A stretch of DNA of 64,000 nt from JBKPNJ01 sp963695705 (GCA_963695705.1 CAVOHB010000006.1:558001-622000); one strand, 5' to 3'; positions 24,444 to 35,256 are shown, counted from the stretch's first letter. The notes: generated by a model not told the origin, from the sequence alone. Numbers and translations: made by a program.

Positions 24444-26198
24444 TCACTCGATCAGCTTGCCGACCGTGGAGACCTCCCCCATGAGGGCGCCGATGTCGGC
24501 GGGGATCGGCGGGATCGCCTGGCGGGTCACTGCGCTCCCGGGCTGCCAGACGAGGTTGACCTGGAGCTCAGGATCAAGGTCGGGGTAGTCGCTGCGGTTG
24601 TGGCATCCCCTTGTCTCCCGGCGCTCCAGCGCCGCCTCCAAGGTCGCGCGCGCCGCCAGGACGGCCGACTTGAGGTCGAAGGCGTGCGCCAGGTCCTGGA
24701 ACCCGGCGATGTCGGGATGGACTCCGATGTCGGCCATCCGTCCGACGATCTGCTCGAGCTCGACCAGTCCTGAGCGCAGGCCATCCTCGTCGCGGACCAC
24801 TCCCGCGCGCTCGGTCATGATGTTTCGGATGCCGCGCTGCAGGGCGCGGACGTTCTCGCGTCCATCGGCGGCCAGCAGTTCGTCGACCTCGCCGCTGGCC
24901 CGGGTCACGGCCGCCGCGGAGCGGCGCTGAACAGACAGCGCCGCCGAGTAGGCAGCCGCCGCCTGACCGACGATGCGCCCGAAGACGAGAAGCTCGATCA
25001 GTGAGTTTCCGCCCAGGCGGTTTGCCCCGTGCAGGCCGCTCGCTGCCTCGCCGATGGCGAACAGGCCGTCCACGTCAGTGCTGTGATCGTCGGGACGGAC
25101 CCAGACGCCACCCATCGAGTAGTGGGCGGTCGGTGCGATCTCGATCGGGTCTCGGGTGATGTCGAGCATCTGCAGGTCGAGCATGGTCTGGTAGAGCCGG
25201 GGGAGCCGGGTCATGATCGCGTCGCGCGGAAGGTGTGAGACGTCGAGCCAGACTCCGCCGAGCGGCGTGCCGCGCCCCTCCTTGATCTCGGTGTAGCAGG
25301 CGAGCGCGACTCGATCGCGGGTCGAGAGTTCCATGCGTTCGGGGTCGTAGCGGGCCATGAACCGCTCGCCGGCGGCGTTGCGGAGGATGCCGCCCTCTCC
25401 GCGCGCCGCCTCACTCACGAGTGTGCCGGCGGCGTTCTCTGGTTCGAGTATCCCGGACGGGTGGAACTGCACCAGCTCCGGATCGCGAAGCCTGGCGCCT
25501 GCATCGACGGCGAGACGGAACGAGTCGCCGGTGTTCTCGTCGCGGCGCGAGGAGGTGCGTCTCCAGATGCGGGTGTGACCACCGGTGGCCAGGATGACCG
25601 CGTCCGCGTGGATGACGTAGCGGCTCCCGTCGACGAGATCGAAGCCGTAGGCGCCGAACACGACGCCGTCCTCCACCAGGAGGCGGGTGATGTAGACACG
25701 GTCGAGGATCGTGACGTCGAGCTGCGTCGCCCGGGAAGACAGCGCGCGCTGGATCTCGAGGCCGGTGTAGTCCCCGGCGAAGGCCGTGCGGCGGAACTTG
25801 TGAGCACCGAAGAACCGCTGTGAGATCCGACCGTCGGGCTGGCGGTCGAAATGCATGCCGTAGCGCTCCAGGTCGTGGATGCCCCGGGCCGCTTGCTCGG
25901 TCACGATCTGGACGGTGCGCGGATGGGCGAGCAGGTAGCTCTCCTTGAGGGTGTCGGCAGCATGCTGTTGCCAGCTGTCCGCTGGATCCATCGTCGCCAG
26001 GGCAGCGTTGATCCCGCCCGCCGCAAGCGATGTGTGCGCGTCCGCCGTTGGCCGCTTGCCCACGGCGAGCACACCGACGCCGGCGTCGGCGAGCTCGATT
26101 GCCGACCGCAGCCCGGACCCACCGGTTCCGACCACGAGGACGGCGGTGGCCAGGCGATGCTCTAACGGTGGCACGGATGCTCCGATCGGTCCGAACAT
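24444..26198 (-). CDS. SdhA/FrdA-like FAD-dependent oxidoreductase, orphan
   Basis: 584 aa. FAD motif VLVVGTGGSGLRSAIELADAG, then AHTSLAAGGINAAL, which keeps the His-Thr pair that carries covalent FAD in succinate dehydrogenase. VQFHPSGIL, TAHYSMGGV, and GLFAIGEAASGLHGANRLGGNSL complete the family pattern. L-aspartate oxidase is the main alternative but lacks that His. No iron-sulfur or membrane-anchor subunit is nearby, so it may act alone or with distant partners. ATG 26198 has no clear ribosome site; GTG 26172-26174 has GGAG five bases upstream and may be the true start. The 145 bp after its stop, before the receiver-cyclase, show no strong terminator. Confidence 0.83.
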   Translation of the reverse strand: MFGPIGASVPPLEHRLATAVLVVGTGGSGLRSAIELADAGVGVLAVGKRPTADAHTSLAAGGINAALATMDPADSWQQHAADTLKESYLLAHPRTVQIVTEQAARGIHDLERYGMHFDRQPDGRISQRFFGAHKFRRTAFAGDYTGLEIQRALSSRATQLDVTILDRVYITRLLVEDGVVFGAYGFDLVDGSRYVIHADAVILATGGHTRIWRRTSSRRDENTGDSFRLAVDAGARLRDPELVQFHPSGILEPENAAGTLVSEAARGEGGILRNAAGERFMARYDPERMELSTRDRVALACYTEIKEGRGTPLGGVWLDVSHLPRDAIMTRLPRLYQTMLDLQMLDITRDPIEIAPTAHYSMGGVWVRPDDHSTDVDGLFAIGEAASGLHGANRLGGNSLIELLVFGRIVGQAAAAYSAALSVQRRSAAAVTRASGEVDELLAADGRENVRALQRGIRNIMTERAGVVRDEDGLRSGLVELEQIVGRMADIGVHPDIAGFQDLAHAFDLKSAVLAARATLEAALERRETRGCHNRSDYPDLDPELQVNLVWQPGSAVTRQAIPPIPADIGALMGEVSTVGKLIE

Positions 26199-26219
26199 CG
26201 CACCCGGTGCCCGCGGCGT

Positions 26220-27023
26220 TCAGTTGATGCCCGGTGCGATCGTCGACTCGAAGTCGGCGAGCACTTCCTGGTCACCGGATCGATCGACCCGCTGGACGCT
26301 CGGCCGGTGCCAGAGCCAGCAGTTCAGGTCAGCGGCGCTGCCGCTGATGGTGGCCGCGGCCGGCTCGCCGCCGTCGTTGTCGGAAACCCGCAGGTCCGGC
26401 TCGTCCTCGTAGCTGGTGTTGTTGTCGGGATCGACTCCGCCGAACCGACCGAGGGTGAGGAGCCAGGAGTCGCCGGTATCGGTCGTCATCACCCGGATGG
26501 TCCTGTGCTTGTCGGCGCTGAACCTGCCCCACGGCGGTGCTCCGCCGTACATGATGCGCAACACCTCGTCGACTCCGTTGGCGCTGAGGTTGGTGTCCAT
26601 CGGGGTGCGGTTGCCCGAGGTCAACTCGGCGTCCAGCCGGTGGATGAGGGCCTCGTGCGCCTGGCGTCGCCTGATGAAGCCGACGGTCTGTTCGGTCGAC
26701 CAGGTCCAGGCATGCGCCTGCGGGGACTTCGTCGCGAGTATGTCCTGAAGGTCTCGGCTGGCCTGCTGGTAGAAAGCCGACAGTGCGGCCCGGTCCGCCG
26801 GTCGCTCGGGTTTGAGCTCCTCGGCCCGCGACGGCTCGGTGAGCCCTTCGCGCACGATGGTCCCCCAGAACCACTGGACCTCTGCCAGGTGCCACAGCAG
26901 GTCGTCGGCATTCCAGTCCGGGCAGGTCGGAACGGAGGTGTCCGCCGACGCCTCACGCAACGCCTCCGCGAAGCGTGCGGACTCGCGTGACAGATGGTTG
27001 AGGTAGTCCAGGTCAGCGGTCAT
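26220..27023 (-). CDS. Mycothiol-dependent maleylpyruvate isomerase-family protein
   Basis: 267 aa. The DinB-like four-helix N-terminal domain begins LDYLNHLSRESARFAEALREA and has the characteristic VPTCPDWNADDLLWHLAEVQWFW. A further metal-site His lies in RRQAHEALIHRLDAE. The C-terminal domain (about residues 170-260, with SGSAADLNCWLWHR) matches the second domain of MDMPI proteins. The family uses mycothiol, an actinobacterial thiol, as cofactor or substrate. ATG 27021-27023 starts the domain. It follows the helicase-nuclease gene by 13 bp on the same strand. The true substrate is unknown, as most members are not isomerases of maleylpyruvate. Confidence 0.87.
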   Translation of the reverse strand: MTADLDYLNHLSRESARFAEALREASADTSVPTCPDWNADDLLWHLAEVQWFWGTIVREGLTEPSRAEELKPERPADRAALSAFYQQASRDLQDILATKSPQAHAWTWSTEQTVGFIRRRQAHEALIHRLDAELTSGNRTPMDTNLSANGVDEVLRIMYGGAPPWGRFSADKHRTIRVMTTDTGDSWLLTLGRFGGVDPDNNTSYEDEPDLRVSDNDGGEPAAATISGSAADLNCWLWHRPSVQRVDRSGDQEVLADFESTIAPGIN

Positions 27024-27036
27024 GACATGGACCGTA

Positions 27037-30000
27037 CTACCCGATGCCGACGGCCACTTCGGTCGCCGCCGCCGGGTGCAGGAAGAGCAGCCGACCGCTG
27101 ATCGTGGTCGTGCCACAGGCACGGGACAGAACGTTCAGGTATGCCTCGATCTGCGGTCGGTAGTAGAGCGTGCGTGCGGTGATCGCCGCGGCCGGGATCG
27201 CGTCGGTCTTGTAGTCGACGACGACCAGTGAGCCGTCGTCCTCGCGGTAGATGAGGTCGACGAAGCCCTCGAGGACGGTGCCGTCCTCCTGAACGGTGCC
27301 GACGTAGGACTCCCGCCAGTGCTGCCGGGTCGGCGGCGCGACGTACGACGTCGGAGGCCAGCGCCGACCGCACCAGGTCGCCGACCACACCGCGATGCTC
27401 GGTCACACCCTCGGCGAGGCACTGGGCGGCGACCGCCTCGTCGAGCCCCGCGCCGGTGGCCAGGTCGACCGATCTGCAGCACTCCGTGCACGGCTCGGCC
27501 GATCGCGGATCCGTAGCGGCCCTTCGACCACGGCGGCAGCTCGACGTCTCGCGGGCCCTTGGCGCGGCCGGCGCCCGCCTCGGACGGCTCGAGGACCACG
27601 TCGGGCTCGGTGCCCTCCAGACCGGAGGCGCTCACCGCCGCCGGGGTGCGACTCGACGTCATGGCCGACTGGTCGGTGATCCAGCCAGGCCTGCCATTGC
27701 GGTGGCGCGGAGTCGACGGCTGGTGCGGTGGGCGGCACGTCGACGCGGTCGAGCCGGCGAAAGGTTCGGCGAACCTGGTGTCGGCCGCCCCGGCCTCGGC
27801 GAGCAGTCTCGGCGTTGGTCGGCGTGCCATTGGTTCTGCTTGCGGTGCAGCGACACGACGAGGTGGTCGCGCGCACGGGTCGCCGCGACGTAGAGCAGCC
27901 GGATGCGCTCGTAGGTCGTCCATCTGCTCGTCGAGCGGGCTGCGCGCTGTCGAAGTCGTCGGTCTGCACGCCTCTGCCGAGCTTGACCTCGTAGCCGTCG
28001 TCCGGCTCCACAGCAGCTGCACGCCGCGCTCCGGTTGCGGGGCTGCGAGCGTCATGCCGGACAGCACGACGATCGGGAACTCCAGGCCCTTGGCGGCGTG
28101 GACGGTCATGACCCGCACGGCGTCGACGTCGGTCTCGGGCAGCACCGCCTCGGCGACCCGCGAGCGTCTCCTCGCCCTGCGCGGGCCGCCCAGGCGAGGT
28201 AGGCGCGCAGCCCGCCGTGCTCGACCTCGGACCAGGCCCGGGCCTGGTCGACGACGAACCGCAGCCGGCGCCACGCGTCGCGCGCGCGCGGCGCCGAACG
28301 CGGCGACCTCGAGCATCCGCCGGTCGGCGACGAGCCGCGCCGAGCACCTCGCTCGGTGTCATCCACCGCGAGCTCGTAGTGCAGCCGCCGCAGGTAGCCG
28401 AGGGCGCGCCCGACCGGGTGGTCGCGCCAGCGTCCTCGTCGACCGGCGCGAGCAGGCTGAACGCGCCCGCCGGCCCGCTTCCACGTCCACAGGTCGTCGT
28501 CGCCGCAGCCGAACAGCGGCGAGCGCAGCGCGGTCACGCAGCGCGAGCACGTCGCTCGGGTCGGCGATCGCGCGGGCGGCCGCGAGCAGGTCGCGCACCT
28601 CCGGCGCCTGGTAGACCAGCGAGCTCGACTCGGCGCGGTAGGCGACGCCGGCGCGGTCGAGCGCGTCCTCGAGGAAGGGCAGCGAGGTGCGCGCCGGGAC
28701 CAGGATCGGCGATGTCGCCGAGCCTGCAGCGGCGCGCCACGCCGCGGTCCGCTCGTCGTCAGCACCGTGCCAGTCGCTCGGTCGCAGCCGCTCCTGCTGC
28801 GATGACCGCCGCGACGTCGGCGGCCTCGCGCTCGCGCAGCGTCGCGGCGTTCGGCCCGTCGTCGTGCGCCCGCGCGCCGAGCACGGCGACCGGGTCGCCG
28901 GCCGCTCGTCGGTCCGTCGCGGTGGTCGTCCAGCGCGACGGTAGGCCGGCTGCGCGCCCTCGGCGTCCTCGCGATCAGCGTGCGCGAACACCTCGTTGAC
29001 CCAGTCGAGGACCGGGGCGACGGTGCGGAAGTTGGTCGTCAGCGTGACGTGTCTCGCCGAGGACCTCCTGCGCGCGCAGGTACATCGCGATGTCGGCCCG
29101 GCGGAACCGGTAGATCGACTGCTTGGGGTCGCCGACGACGAACAGCGAGCCGGGCGGGACGTCGACGTCCTCCCAGTCGCTCGTGCGCCGGCCGCGGCAC
29201 CGCCGGCGATGCGCACCGCGATCTCGATCTGGATCGGGTCGGTGTCCTGGAACTCGTCGAGCAGCAGCCGCCGGTAGCGCGCCTGCAGCGCGGCGCGGAC
29301 CTCGGCGTCGTGCGCGCAGCAGGTCGCGGGCGAGCACGAGCAGGTCGTGGAACTCCAGCCGGCCCTCCGCCGCGCGCTCGTGGGCCGCCTCCAGGACCCG
29401 CGTCGGCGATCCAGCGGGCGAGCGGCCGCAGGACGGCGTCCAGCACGTCCGCACGATCGTGCGGGCTCGCTGCCATTGCCGTGCAGGCACTCGCTCGAAG
29501 CTCGGTCGAGCTGGTCCGCCCCAGTTCTTCGCCTGGCCGTGGGCGAACGTCAGGTTGGCCGCGTCGACGCAGCGACCTGGCAGCCGCTGGCCGACGTCCT
29601 GAGCGGCGACGAGGCGGTCGCGCCCACTCGCCGAGCTCCACCAGGCGGGGCGAGGAACTTGTCGTCGGCGATCGGTGCAGCTCGTCGCGCGCTCGCGACC
29701 AGCCGCGTGGCCTCGTCGACGAGAGCCGTCAGGTCCGGCAACGCGACCGGCTCCGGCGCCGGCGAGGACAGCACCCGGTCATCGACCAGGTCCCAGTCGT
29801 TGCCGAAGGCCTTGGCCAGCTGACGCGCAGGTGCTCCAGCGTCGACGCCGGCCGCCATCGCCAGCAGGAACGTCTCGGCGAGTCGCGTCGTCGTCGAGCA
29901 GCCGGGCGCGCTGCGCGGCCCAGCGGTCCTCGAACGCCACCGAGGAGCCGACCTCGTCGAGCACCTCGACCAGCGGTGGCAGCCCGGCCTCGATGGGTGC

Positions 30001-30348
30001 TCGGTGAGGATCCGCTGCGCGAAGGAGTGCAGGGTGCCGATCGCCGCCGCGTCCAGGTCGTCGAGGGCGACCGCGGCGCGTTCACCCGCGCTCGCCCGTT
30101 TCGGGGCTCTGCTCGACCTTCTCGAACTCCGCGCGCAGCCGGTCACGCAGCTCGGCGCCGGCCTTCTCGGTGAAGGTGACGGCGGCGATCGTCCGCAACG
30201 GGACGCCGTCCTCGAGCACGAGCCGCATGACCCGGTCGATGAGCTTGCTGGTCTTGCCCGATCCGGCACCGGCGTCGACGAACAGCGTCCGTCCGGTGTC
30301 CTCGCGGATCGTCCGCCGGGCCTCTTCGTCCACCAAGGAGTCCGGCAT
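27037..30348 (-). pseudogene. AddA/UvrD-like helicase-nuclease, disrupted by many frameshifts
   Basis: Read across frames, a complete superfamily 1 helicase-nuclease can be followed. Order: Walker A FVDAGAGSGKTSKLIDR near 30265; IAAVTFTEKAGAELRDRLR; Walker B LLLDEFQDTDPIQ near 29250; VGDPKQSIYRFRRADI near 29120; LTTNFRTVAPVLDWVN near 29020; VMTVHAAKGLEFPIVVLSG near 28080; and a RecB-type nuclease GFVDLIYREDDGSLVVVDYKTD near 27230. About 1100 residues in all, normal for AddA. Frame changes number at least a dozen and probably over twenty, yet no motif is lost. That favours local sequence error over decay. With the gene upstream it would form an AddAB-type end-resection nuclease. Confidence 0.75.
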
Positions 30349-33300
30349 CAGCCGGCCCCCTCGGTCGTCGAGGGCTTCGGGTTCGACGAGCGCGACGTAC
30401 ACCTTCAGCGCCGGGTCGGCGCGCTTGCGCTCCCACCGGGTCCTCGCCTCACCGTGCCCGAGCCCGTCGGGGTTGCAGTATCCGCACTGCACGTAGGACG
30501 AAGTCAGGGCTGTCCGGGGCGCGCCCGGGGAACAGTCCGGTCGCGATCGACGACACGATGACGTCGAGTGTCTGCGCGTACAGCGTCTCGACCCGGCTGG
30601 TCAGCGGAACGTCGACGCGTGTCCCACGGGACTTGCGGACGAACCAGTACGCCGCCTGCACCGGGGTGTCCGGTTCACCGAGCCGCTGACGCGCTGCATA
30701 GGCGTAGACCGGGAGCTGCAGCTTCGTCCCCGCGACCACAGGATCCTGCTCGGTGATCCCCGTGAACCGCTTCGAGCCACCGGTCTTGATGTCGGTCACA
30801 TAGAGCGTGCCGTCGCGGGCACGGTCGACCTTGTCGGCTCTGCCGCGCAGCCGCACCCGGCCGCCGTCGGATCGGGACCACGACCGGGTCGTGGCCGTCT
30901 ATGCCGAAGGCAAGCTCGCTGGTCAGGGCGCGCGCGTCGCGCTCCCGACGCCAGGAGTCGTCATCGTCGAGCATCCAGACGAGGTCGGCCAGGATGCGAT
31001 CCCGCTCGTGCTGCCACAGCCGGGGATGCCCGGTGAGCCCCTCCGCCTCGAACTCGCGTGCCTTCGTCTCGGCGATCTCGGCGAAGCGGCGGCGGTGCTC
31101 CGGTGTCCATGGCTCGGCGAAGGCCGGCAGAGCGTCGGCGAACTCGGTCACCAGCGCGTCGAAGCTCTCGTGCATCAGGTTGCCGATCGTCAGCGGCGCT
31201 GATCGTGACGATCTCCTCGGGCTGCTCGACCGGTGTGACGCCCAGCATGTGCTCCATGAAGTACGCGTGCGGGCAGACCGCGTACGCCTCCAGCGACGTC
31301 GGTGAGACCGACTGCTCGTCGCGCGCGTAGTCGGGCAGACCGGGCACGCCGACGAGGTTGCCGTCGAAGCGGGTGAGCTGCTCCTGCGACCGGGCTCTGA
31401 TCATCGCCATCGCGCGATCGACGACCTCGTCGTGAAGGGGGTGTCGCGCCGACGCGGTGCGTACCCTCCACTCCTGCTCACTCGCCGGCACGGGGGTCCG
31501 CATGATCGTCCCGGCGTAGGACGGTGACGAGGCGAGCCAGTCGTGCGGCTCGCTGTCCCAGTCGGTTGCCGGAAGGGTCGGGATTGTCCGAGAGCGCCCG
31601 GAAGCTGGGCAGCAGCCACCGGCTCGGCAGGCGGTGGCTGTGCCGTCGCAGGTCGCCGCGCGGGAAGGTCGCGACCACCCGCGGTGCGGCGGCGAACGCG
31701 GCCAGCAGGTGACGGTGCTTGGCGTCGAGTCGTTCCCGGTAGGAGGGGAGCTCGCCGCCGGTCTGGTCACGCACCCGCTCGGGCAGCAGGGCGTCCTCGT
31801 GCAGGCGGCCGGGAACGATGTCTTCGGCCAGCCCGATCACGTAGACGACGTCGAGGTCCAGGCCGACGGCGGCGGAGACCGGAGCGACCAGCACTCCGTC
31901 GCCGAAGCGACCGACCCGCGGGAGGGCGGACTCCAGCTCGAGCTCGAGTACCTCACGCAACGCTGTCAGTCCCGGCTGGGTGTCGACGGCATCGAGCGTG
32001 GCAAGGCTTCGCAACGTCTGTTGCACCGCCGCTGCGGCGTGCTGTTCGTCCGGCGGCAGCCGGCGGAGTTCCGCATCCGCACCGAAGAGGTCGCGGAACA
32101 ACGCCAGAGCCCAGTCCGAGAGGCCGGCCCAGGTGCCGAGGTCTTCGGCGGCACGCATCCGTTCGCGCAGCGCCACGGCGAACCCGGAGAGGGCCGCCGC
32201 CGCCTCGACCTCGCGGGCCGCATGGCGCAGAACACCTGGCCGGGGATCGACATGCTGCTGCTCGGTTGCGACGGCCGCCCGGTGGCGGTCGATGTAGGTC
32301 GACAGCCGCTGCCGCCAGTCCTCGCCGGACACCACCCCGGCAGCGCGTGACACGCGCTCCCACCGGGAGACGGGGATGAGATCACCTGCCGTGGTGCGCG
32401 CAGGCGCCTCTGCCAGGGCACGGAAGAGGTCACCTCGGGGCATGTCGTGGTCGGAGAGCGCCAGGATGCCCAGAAGGCAGCGCGACACGGCGCGCTCGTG
32501 GACCGAACGGATGCCGGGACCGTTGACCTCGATGCCGGCCGCGGCCAGGTGCTCGTGCAGCAGCCGCCCGTAGGGGTACGTGTCGCCGTAGAGCACCGCG
32601 ATCCGATGCGCCGGGTGCGTGGTCAGCGTCTCTGCCACGTCGCGGACGACGCAGCGGACCTCGTCGTCGGAGTCGGATGCGTCCAGCATCGAGGACGCGG
32701 TTGGAGGCGTGCTCGGCGCGGAGCCGGCAGGTAGCGCCAAACCGAGCCGCTGCACCGAGCGAAGTATTGCCTCGTCCGCGCGTCGATGTCCGGTGAGCCC
32801 GACGATGACATCCAGATCGGACCGTGCTGCCAGCGTGGAGGCGAAGGCCGACTCGGCGCGGGTCAGTGCCTGCGGCAGGTAGAGCACGATCGCGCCGAGG
32901 GCCTGGGACGTTGCCGGCCTGCCGGCGCAGAGTCCGGCGGCGGCGCGGAGGATGTCGGTCGTGTCGTACCACTCCCCGGTCAACCGATGGCGCACCGCGC
33001 GGTGCAGCCGGATCAGGTCGCGCCCGAGGTTGGAGGCTCCCGCGACCCCGTCGAGGGCGGCCTCGCTGAGATCTCGCAGCTCGCGGTGGCAACGGGTCAG
33101 CGCCCGGATTGTCGCGGGATGGTCAGCGACCGAATTGAAGATGCCCGGGTCCTCGGTGAGCGCTGCACGCCAGGCGGCGGCGACGATCGGCCGGGTGGCG
33201 GGCCGCCGCCCGGCGGCGGTCAGCGCCGGGGACGCGAGCTGCTCTGCCAGCCGGCCGATCGTGACCAGATGCAGTCCGGCGACGCCGGTCGTCCCACCGG

Positions 33301-33451
33301 TCAGGCCGGCGGCGAGATGACGTCGCGCGACGACGCCGGCGATGTTGTTGGGCAGGAGCAGCGTGACGGGCAGCATCGGGTCGTCATGCTTGACCCGCGC
33401 GACGGTCGACCGCAGCGCCTCGAGAGCTCCGCGGCCGTAGCCGGTGGCCAT
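30349..33451 (-). pseudogene. AddB-like PD-(D/E)XK nuclease subunit, frameshifted in its last third
   Basis: The first 620 residues are intact from ATG 33449-33451 (open to 31478) and resemble AddB-type inactive helicase subunits: VTLLLPNNIAGVVARRHLA, LVAPVSAAVGLDLDVVYVIGLAEDIVPGR and LPSYRERLDAKHRHLLAAF. Single-base shifts at about 31575, 31190, 30870 and 30498 then move through AYAVCPHAYFMEHMLG, IGNLMHESFDALV, the nuclease core LRGRADKVDRARDGTLYVTDIKTGG and VQCGYCNPDGLGHG. The Cys residues (CPHAYF and CGYC) suggest the AddB iron-sulfur pin. A fifth shift near 30363 would give the expected TGATG overlap with the helicase gene. As written, no stop separates the two. Confidence 0.72.
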
Positions 33452-33599
33452 GACTGTCGCCAGCGGTCCCCCTCGATGTGCCGCGTCCCGTGTGCACGAC
33501 GCTATAGAGGGACGCCGACATTTCGCTTCACCGACACGGCTGTCCTCGGCCGCCGAGACCTCCCATGTTCAGGGTCCGCCCCGGAGTAACTTCAACGGC

Positions 33600-34256
33600 A
33601 TGAGCGGCCAGCGCTCCGGCATCGCTCACCGCGAGTCGCGATGGGTCGCCGCTGTGGCGATCCTGGGCGTCGTGGGGGTCCAGCTCCTACTGCCGTCGGA
33701 CCTGACACTGCAACCGCGGTTTCTGCTCCCGGCGATCGAACTGGCGCTGCTGGTCGCGATCCTGGCGAGCAACCCCAACCGGCTGACTGCCGAGTCCCGC
33801 GACATGCGGCGGGTCTCCATCGCCCTGATCGGCGTGATCGGTGTGGCCAACGCCGTCTCGCTCGGGCACCTCGTCGACGCTCTGCTCACCGTAGGCCCGA
33901 CTTCAGGCCGGCGACTGCTGCTCGCGGCGTTAGGCATCTGGCTGACCAACATCGTGGTGTTCGCCCTGGGCTATTGGGAGCTCGACCGGGGAGGACCGCA
34001 CGCGCGAAGCGTCGGTGCACAGATGGACCCGGACCTCCTCTTCCCCCAGATGACGCTCGACCAGCCCAGGTTCGCGACCTGGCTGCCGACGTTCGACGAC
34101 TACATGTACGTGAGCTTCACCAACTCCACGGCCTTCAGCCCGACCGACACGATGCCACTGACCGGGCGCATCAAGATGGCGATGCTGGTGCAGTCCCTGA
34201 TGTCGCTGGTGACCATCGGCCTGGTGGGCGCCCGGGCGGTGAACATCCTTAGTTGA
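33600..34256 (+). CDS. Membrane protein with DUF1345-like C-terminus
   Basis: 218 aa with about five hydrophobic segments (residues 15-32, 40-58, 72-95, 105-125, 190-212). Before the last segment it has TFDDYMYVSFTNSTAFSPTDTMPL followed by RIKMAMLVQSLMSLVTIGLVGARAVNIL. That recalls the pore-like F(S/T).(T)...DT pattern of DUF1345 proteins, though I would not insist on the family. ATG 33600 begins the conserved part; no strong ribosome site is seen. It is divergent from the AddB-like gene. Function unknown. Confidence 0.7.
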   Translation: MSGQRSGIAHRESRWVAAVAILGVVGVQLLLPSDLTLQPRFLLPAIELALLVAILASNPNRLTAESRDMRRVSIALIGVIGVANAVSLGHLVDALLTVGPTSGRRLLLAALGIWLTNIVVFALGYWELDRGGPHARSVGAQMDPDLLFPQMTLDQPRFATWLPTFDDYMYVSFTNSTAFSPTDTMPLTGRIKMAMLVQSLMSLVTIGLVGARAVNILS

Positions 34257-34290
34257 CCCGGACCCGATCGCGCGGCGTTAGGGTTGGGAG

Positions 34291-34974
34291 ATGCCCTCGA
34301 ACCAGCACTGGCTCGCCGCCAGGTGGCCGTTCGTCCGGGACAATCTGCCGTCTCCACCGGCCACCGTGCTCGAGATCGGGTGCGGACCCCTCGGCGGCTT
34401 CGTCCCGGCGCTGGTCGCAGCGGGATACGACGCGGTGGGTGTCGACCCGGAGGCTCCCGACGCGCCCGGCTACCACAGGTCCACGTTCGAGCAGTATGAG
34501 TCACCTGGCGGGCTGGACGCGGTGGTCGCCTGCACGTCGCTTCACCACGTCGGTGATCTCAGCGAGGTGCTGAAACGAGTCGAGTCGCTGCTCCGGGATC
34601 GCGGGACTTTCGTCGTCGTCGAGTGGGCGTGGGAGCGGTTCGACGAAGCGACCGCGAGGTGGTGCTTCGCCCGCCTGCCGCCCGACGATCCGCACGAGGA
34701 GGATGGTTGGCTGCGTCGACATCGCGACAGCTGGCTCGCATCGGGCCTGACATGGGATGACCACGTTCAGGCGTGGGCGCAGGGGGAGGGCCTGCACACC
34801 GGCGGGCGGATTGCCGGGGAGCTCCAGGAACGGTTCGACCCGACCGTGTTGGTGACCTTCGGACCGTTCGCCTTCGGTGACCTGCCACCTGGCGCCGAGG
34901 CCGACGAGCGGCTGGCAATCGGACGGGGAGAGATCACGGCCACGGGCATCGAGTTCGTCGGCCTGCGTCGCTAG
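34291..34974 (+). CDS. Class I SAM-dependent methyltransferase
   Basis: 227 aa. Motif I is VLEIGCGPLGGFVPALVAAG, followed by the acidic strand end AVGVDPEAP. Motif III/post-I is VVACTSLHHVGDLSEVLKRV, with the LRDRGTFVVVEWAW strand after it. The C-terminal half (about residues 125-220) is rich in Trp, Arg and Asp and has no recognisable substrate domain. The start ATG 34291 follows TTAGGGTTGGGAG closely. It stands 34 bp after the membrane protein on the same strand. The substrate is unknown; the SLHH motif is usual in small-molecule methyltransferases. Confidence 0.85.
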   Translation: MPSNQHWLAARWPFVRDNLPSPPATVLEIGCGPLGGFVPALVAAGYDAVGVDPEAPDAPGYHRSTFEQYESPGGLDAVVACTSLHHVGDLSEVLKRVESLLRDRGTFVVVEWAWERFDEATARWCFARLPPDDPHEEDGWLRRHRDSWLASGLTWDDHVQAWAQGEGLHTGGRIAGELQERFDPTVLVTFGPFAFGDLPPGAEADERLAIGRGEITATGIEFVGLRR

Positions 34975-34978
34975 GCAC

Positions 34979-35131
34979 TCAGTGAGACTTGGCGTCGTTG
35001 ACGCGGCTTGACACCTTCTCCATCATCTCCTTGGCCTTGCGCTGGTTCTCCGGCTTGCCCGCCTCGCGTCGGATGATGTCGACCGCCTTCACCGCGATCG
35101 CTGTCTTGATGACGCCCTTGACGAATCTCAT
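34979..35131 (-). CDS. Small basic conserved-type protein, 50 aa
   Basis: 50 aa from ATG 35129-35131, with GGAGG five bases ahead. It reads as an N-terminal amphipathic or weakly hydrophobic helix (RFVKGVIKTAIAVKAVDIIR) followed by a charged Lys/Glu-rich helix (REAGKPENQRKAKEMMEKV). There is no Cys and no export signal. Convergent with the methyltransferase at four bases' distance. The strong ribosome site and clean start make it a likely real gene. Function unknown; it may lie on the membrane surface. Confidence 0.65.
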   Translation of the reverse strand: MRFVKGVIKTAIAVKAVDIIRREAGKPENQRKAKEMMEKVSSRVNDAKSH

Positions 35132-35231
35132 CGCATCCTCCGAGGTCTGTTTGTCGGTATCGAGGAGCATGCCGGAATCGGTCGCGCCACGCCACCGGCC
35201 CGGGGCAGGCCGGCGCCTCGTGAACAACTGC

Positions 35232-35256
35232 TGAACCTGCGGGCACGTGATACGTT
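35232..35256 (+). promoter_or_regulatory. Possible ECF-type promoter upstream of the glycosidase-like gene
   Basis: TGAAC (35232-35236) and CGTT (35253-35256) are 16 bases apart, one mismatch from the GGAAC-N16-CGTT form used by many actinobacterial ECF sigma factors. It lies in the 396-bp gap 35132-35527, where I see no gene. The distance to the start codon (about 270 bp) is long, so this is tentative. Confidence 0.25.

Noticed and set aside
30349..30492. Apparent in-frame fusion of the AddB-like and AddA-like genes
   Set aside because: A TGATG overlap exists in the neighbouring frame, so the fusion most likely comes from another single-base error near 30363.
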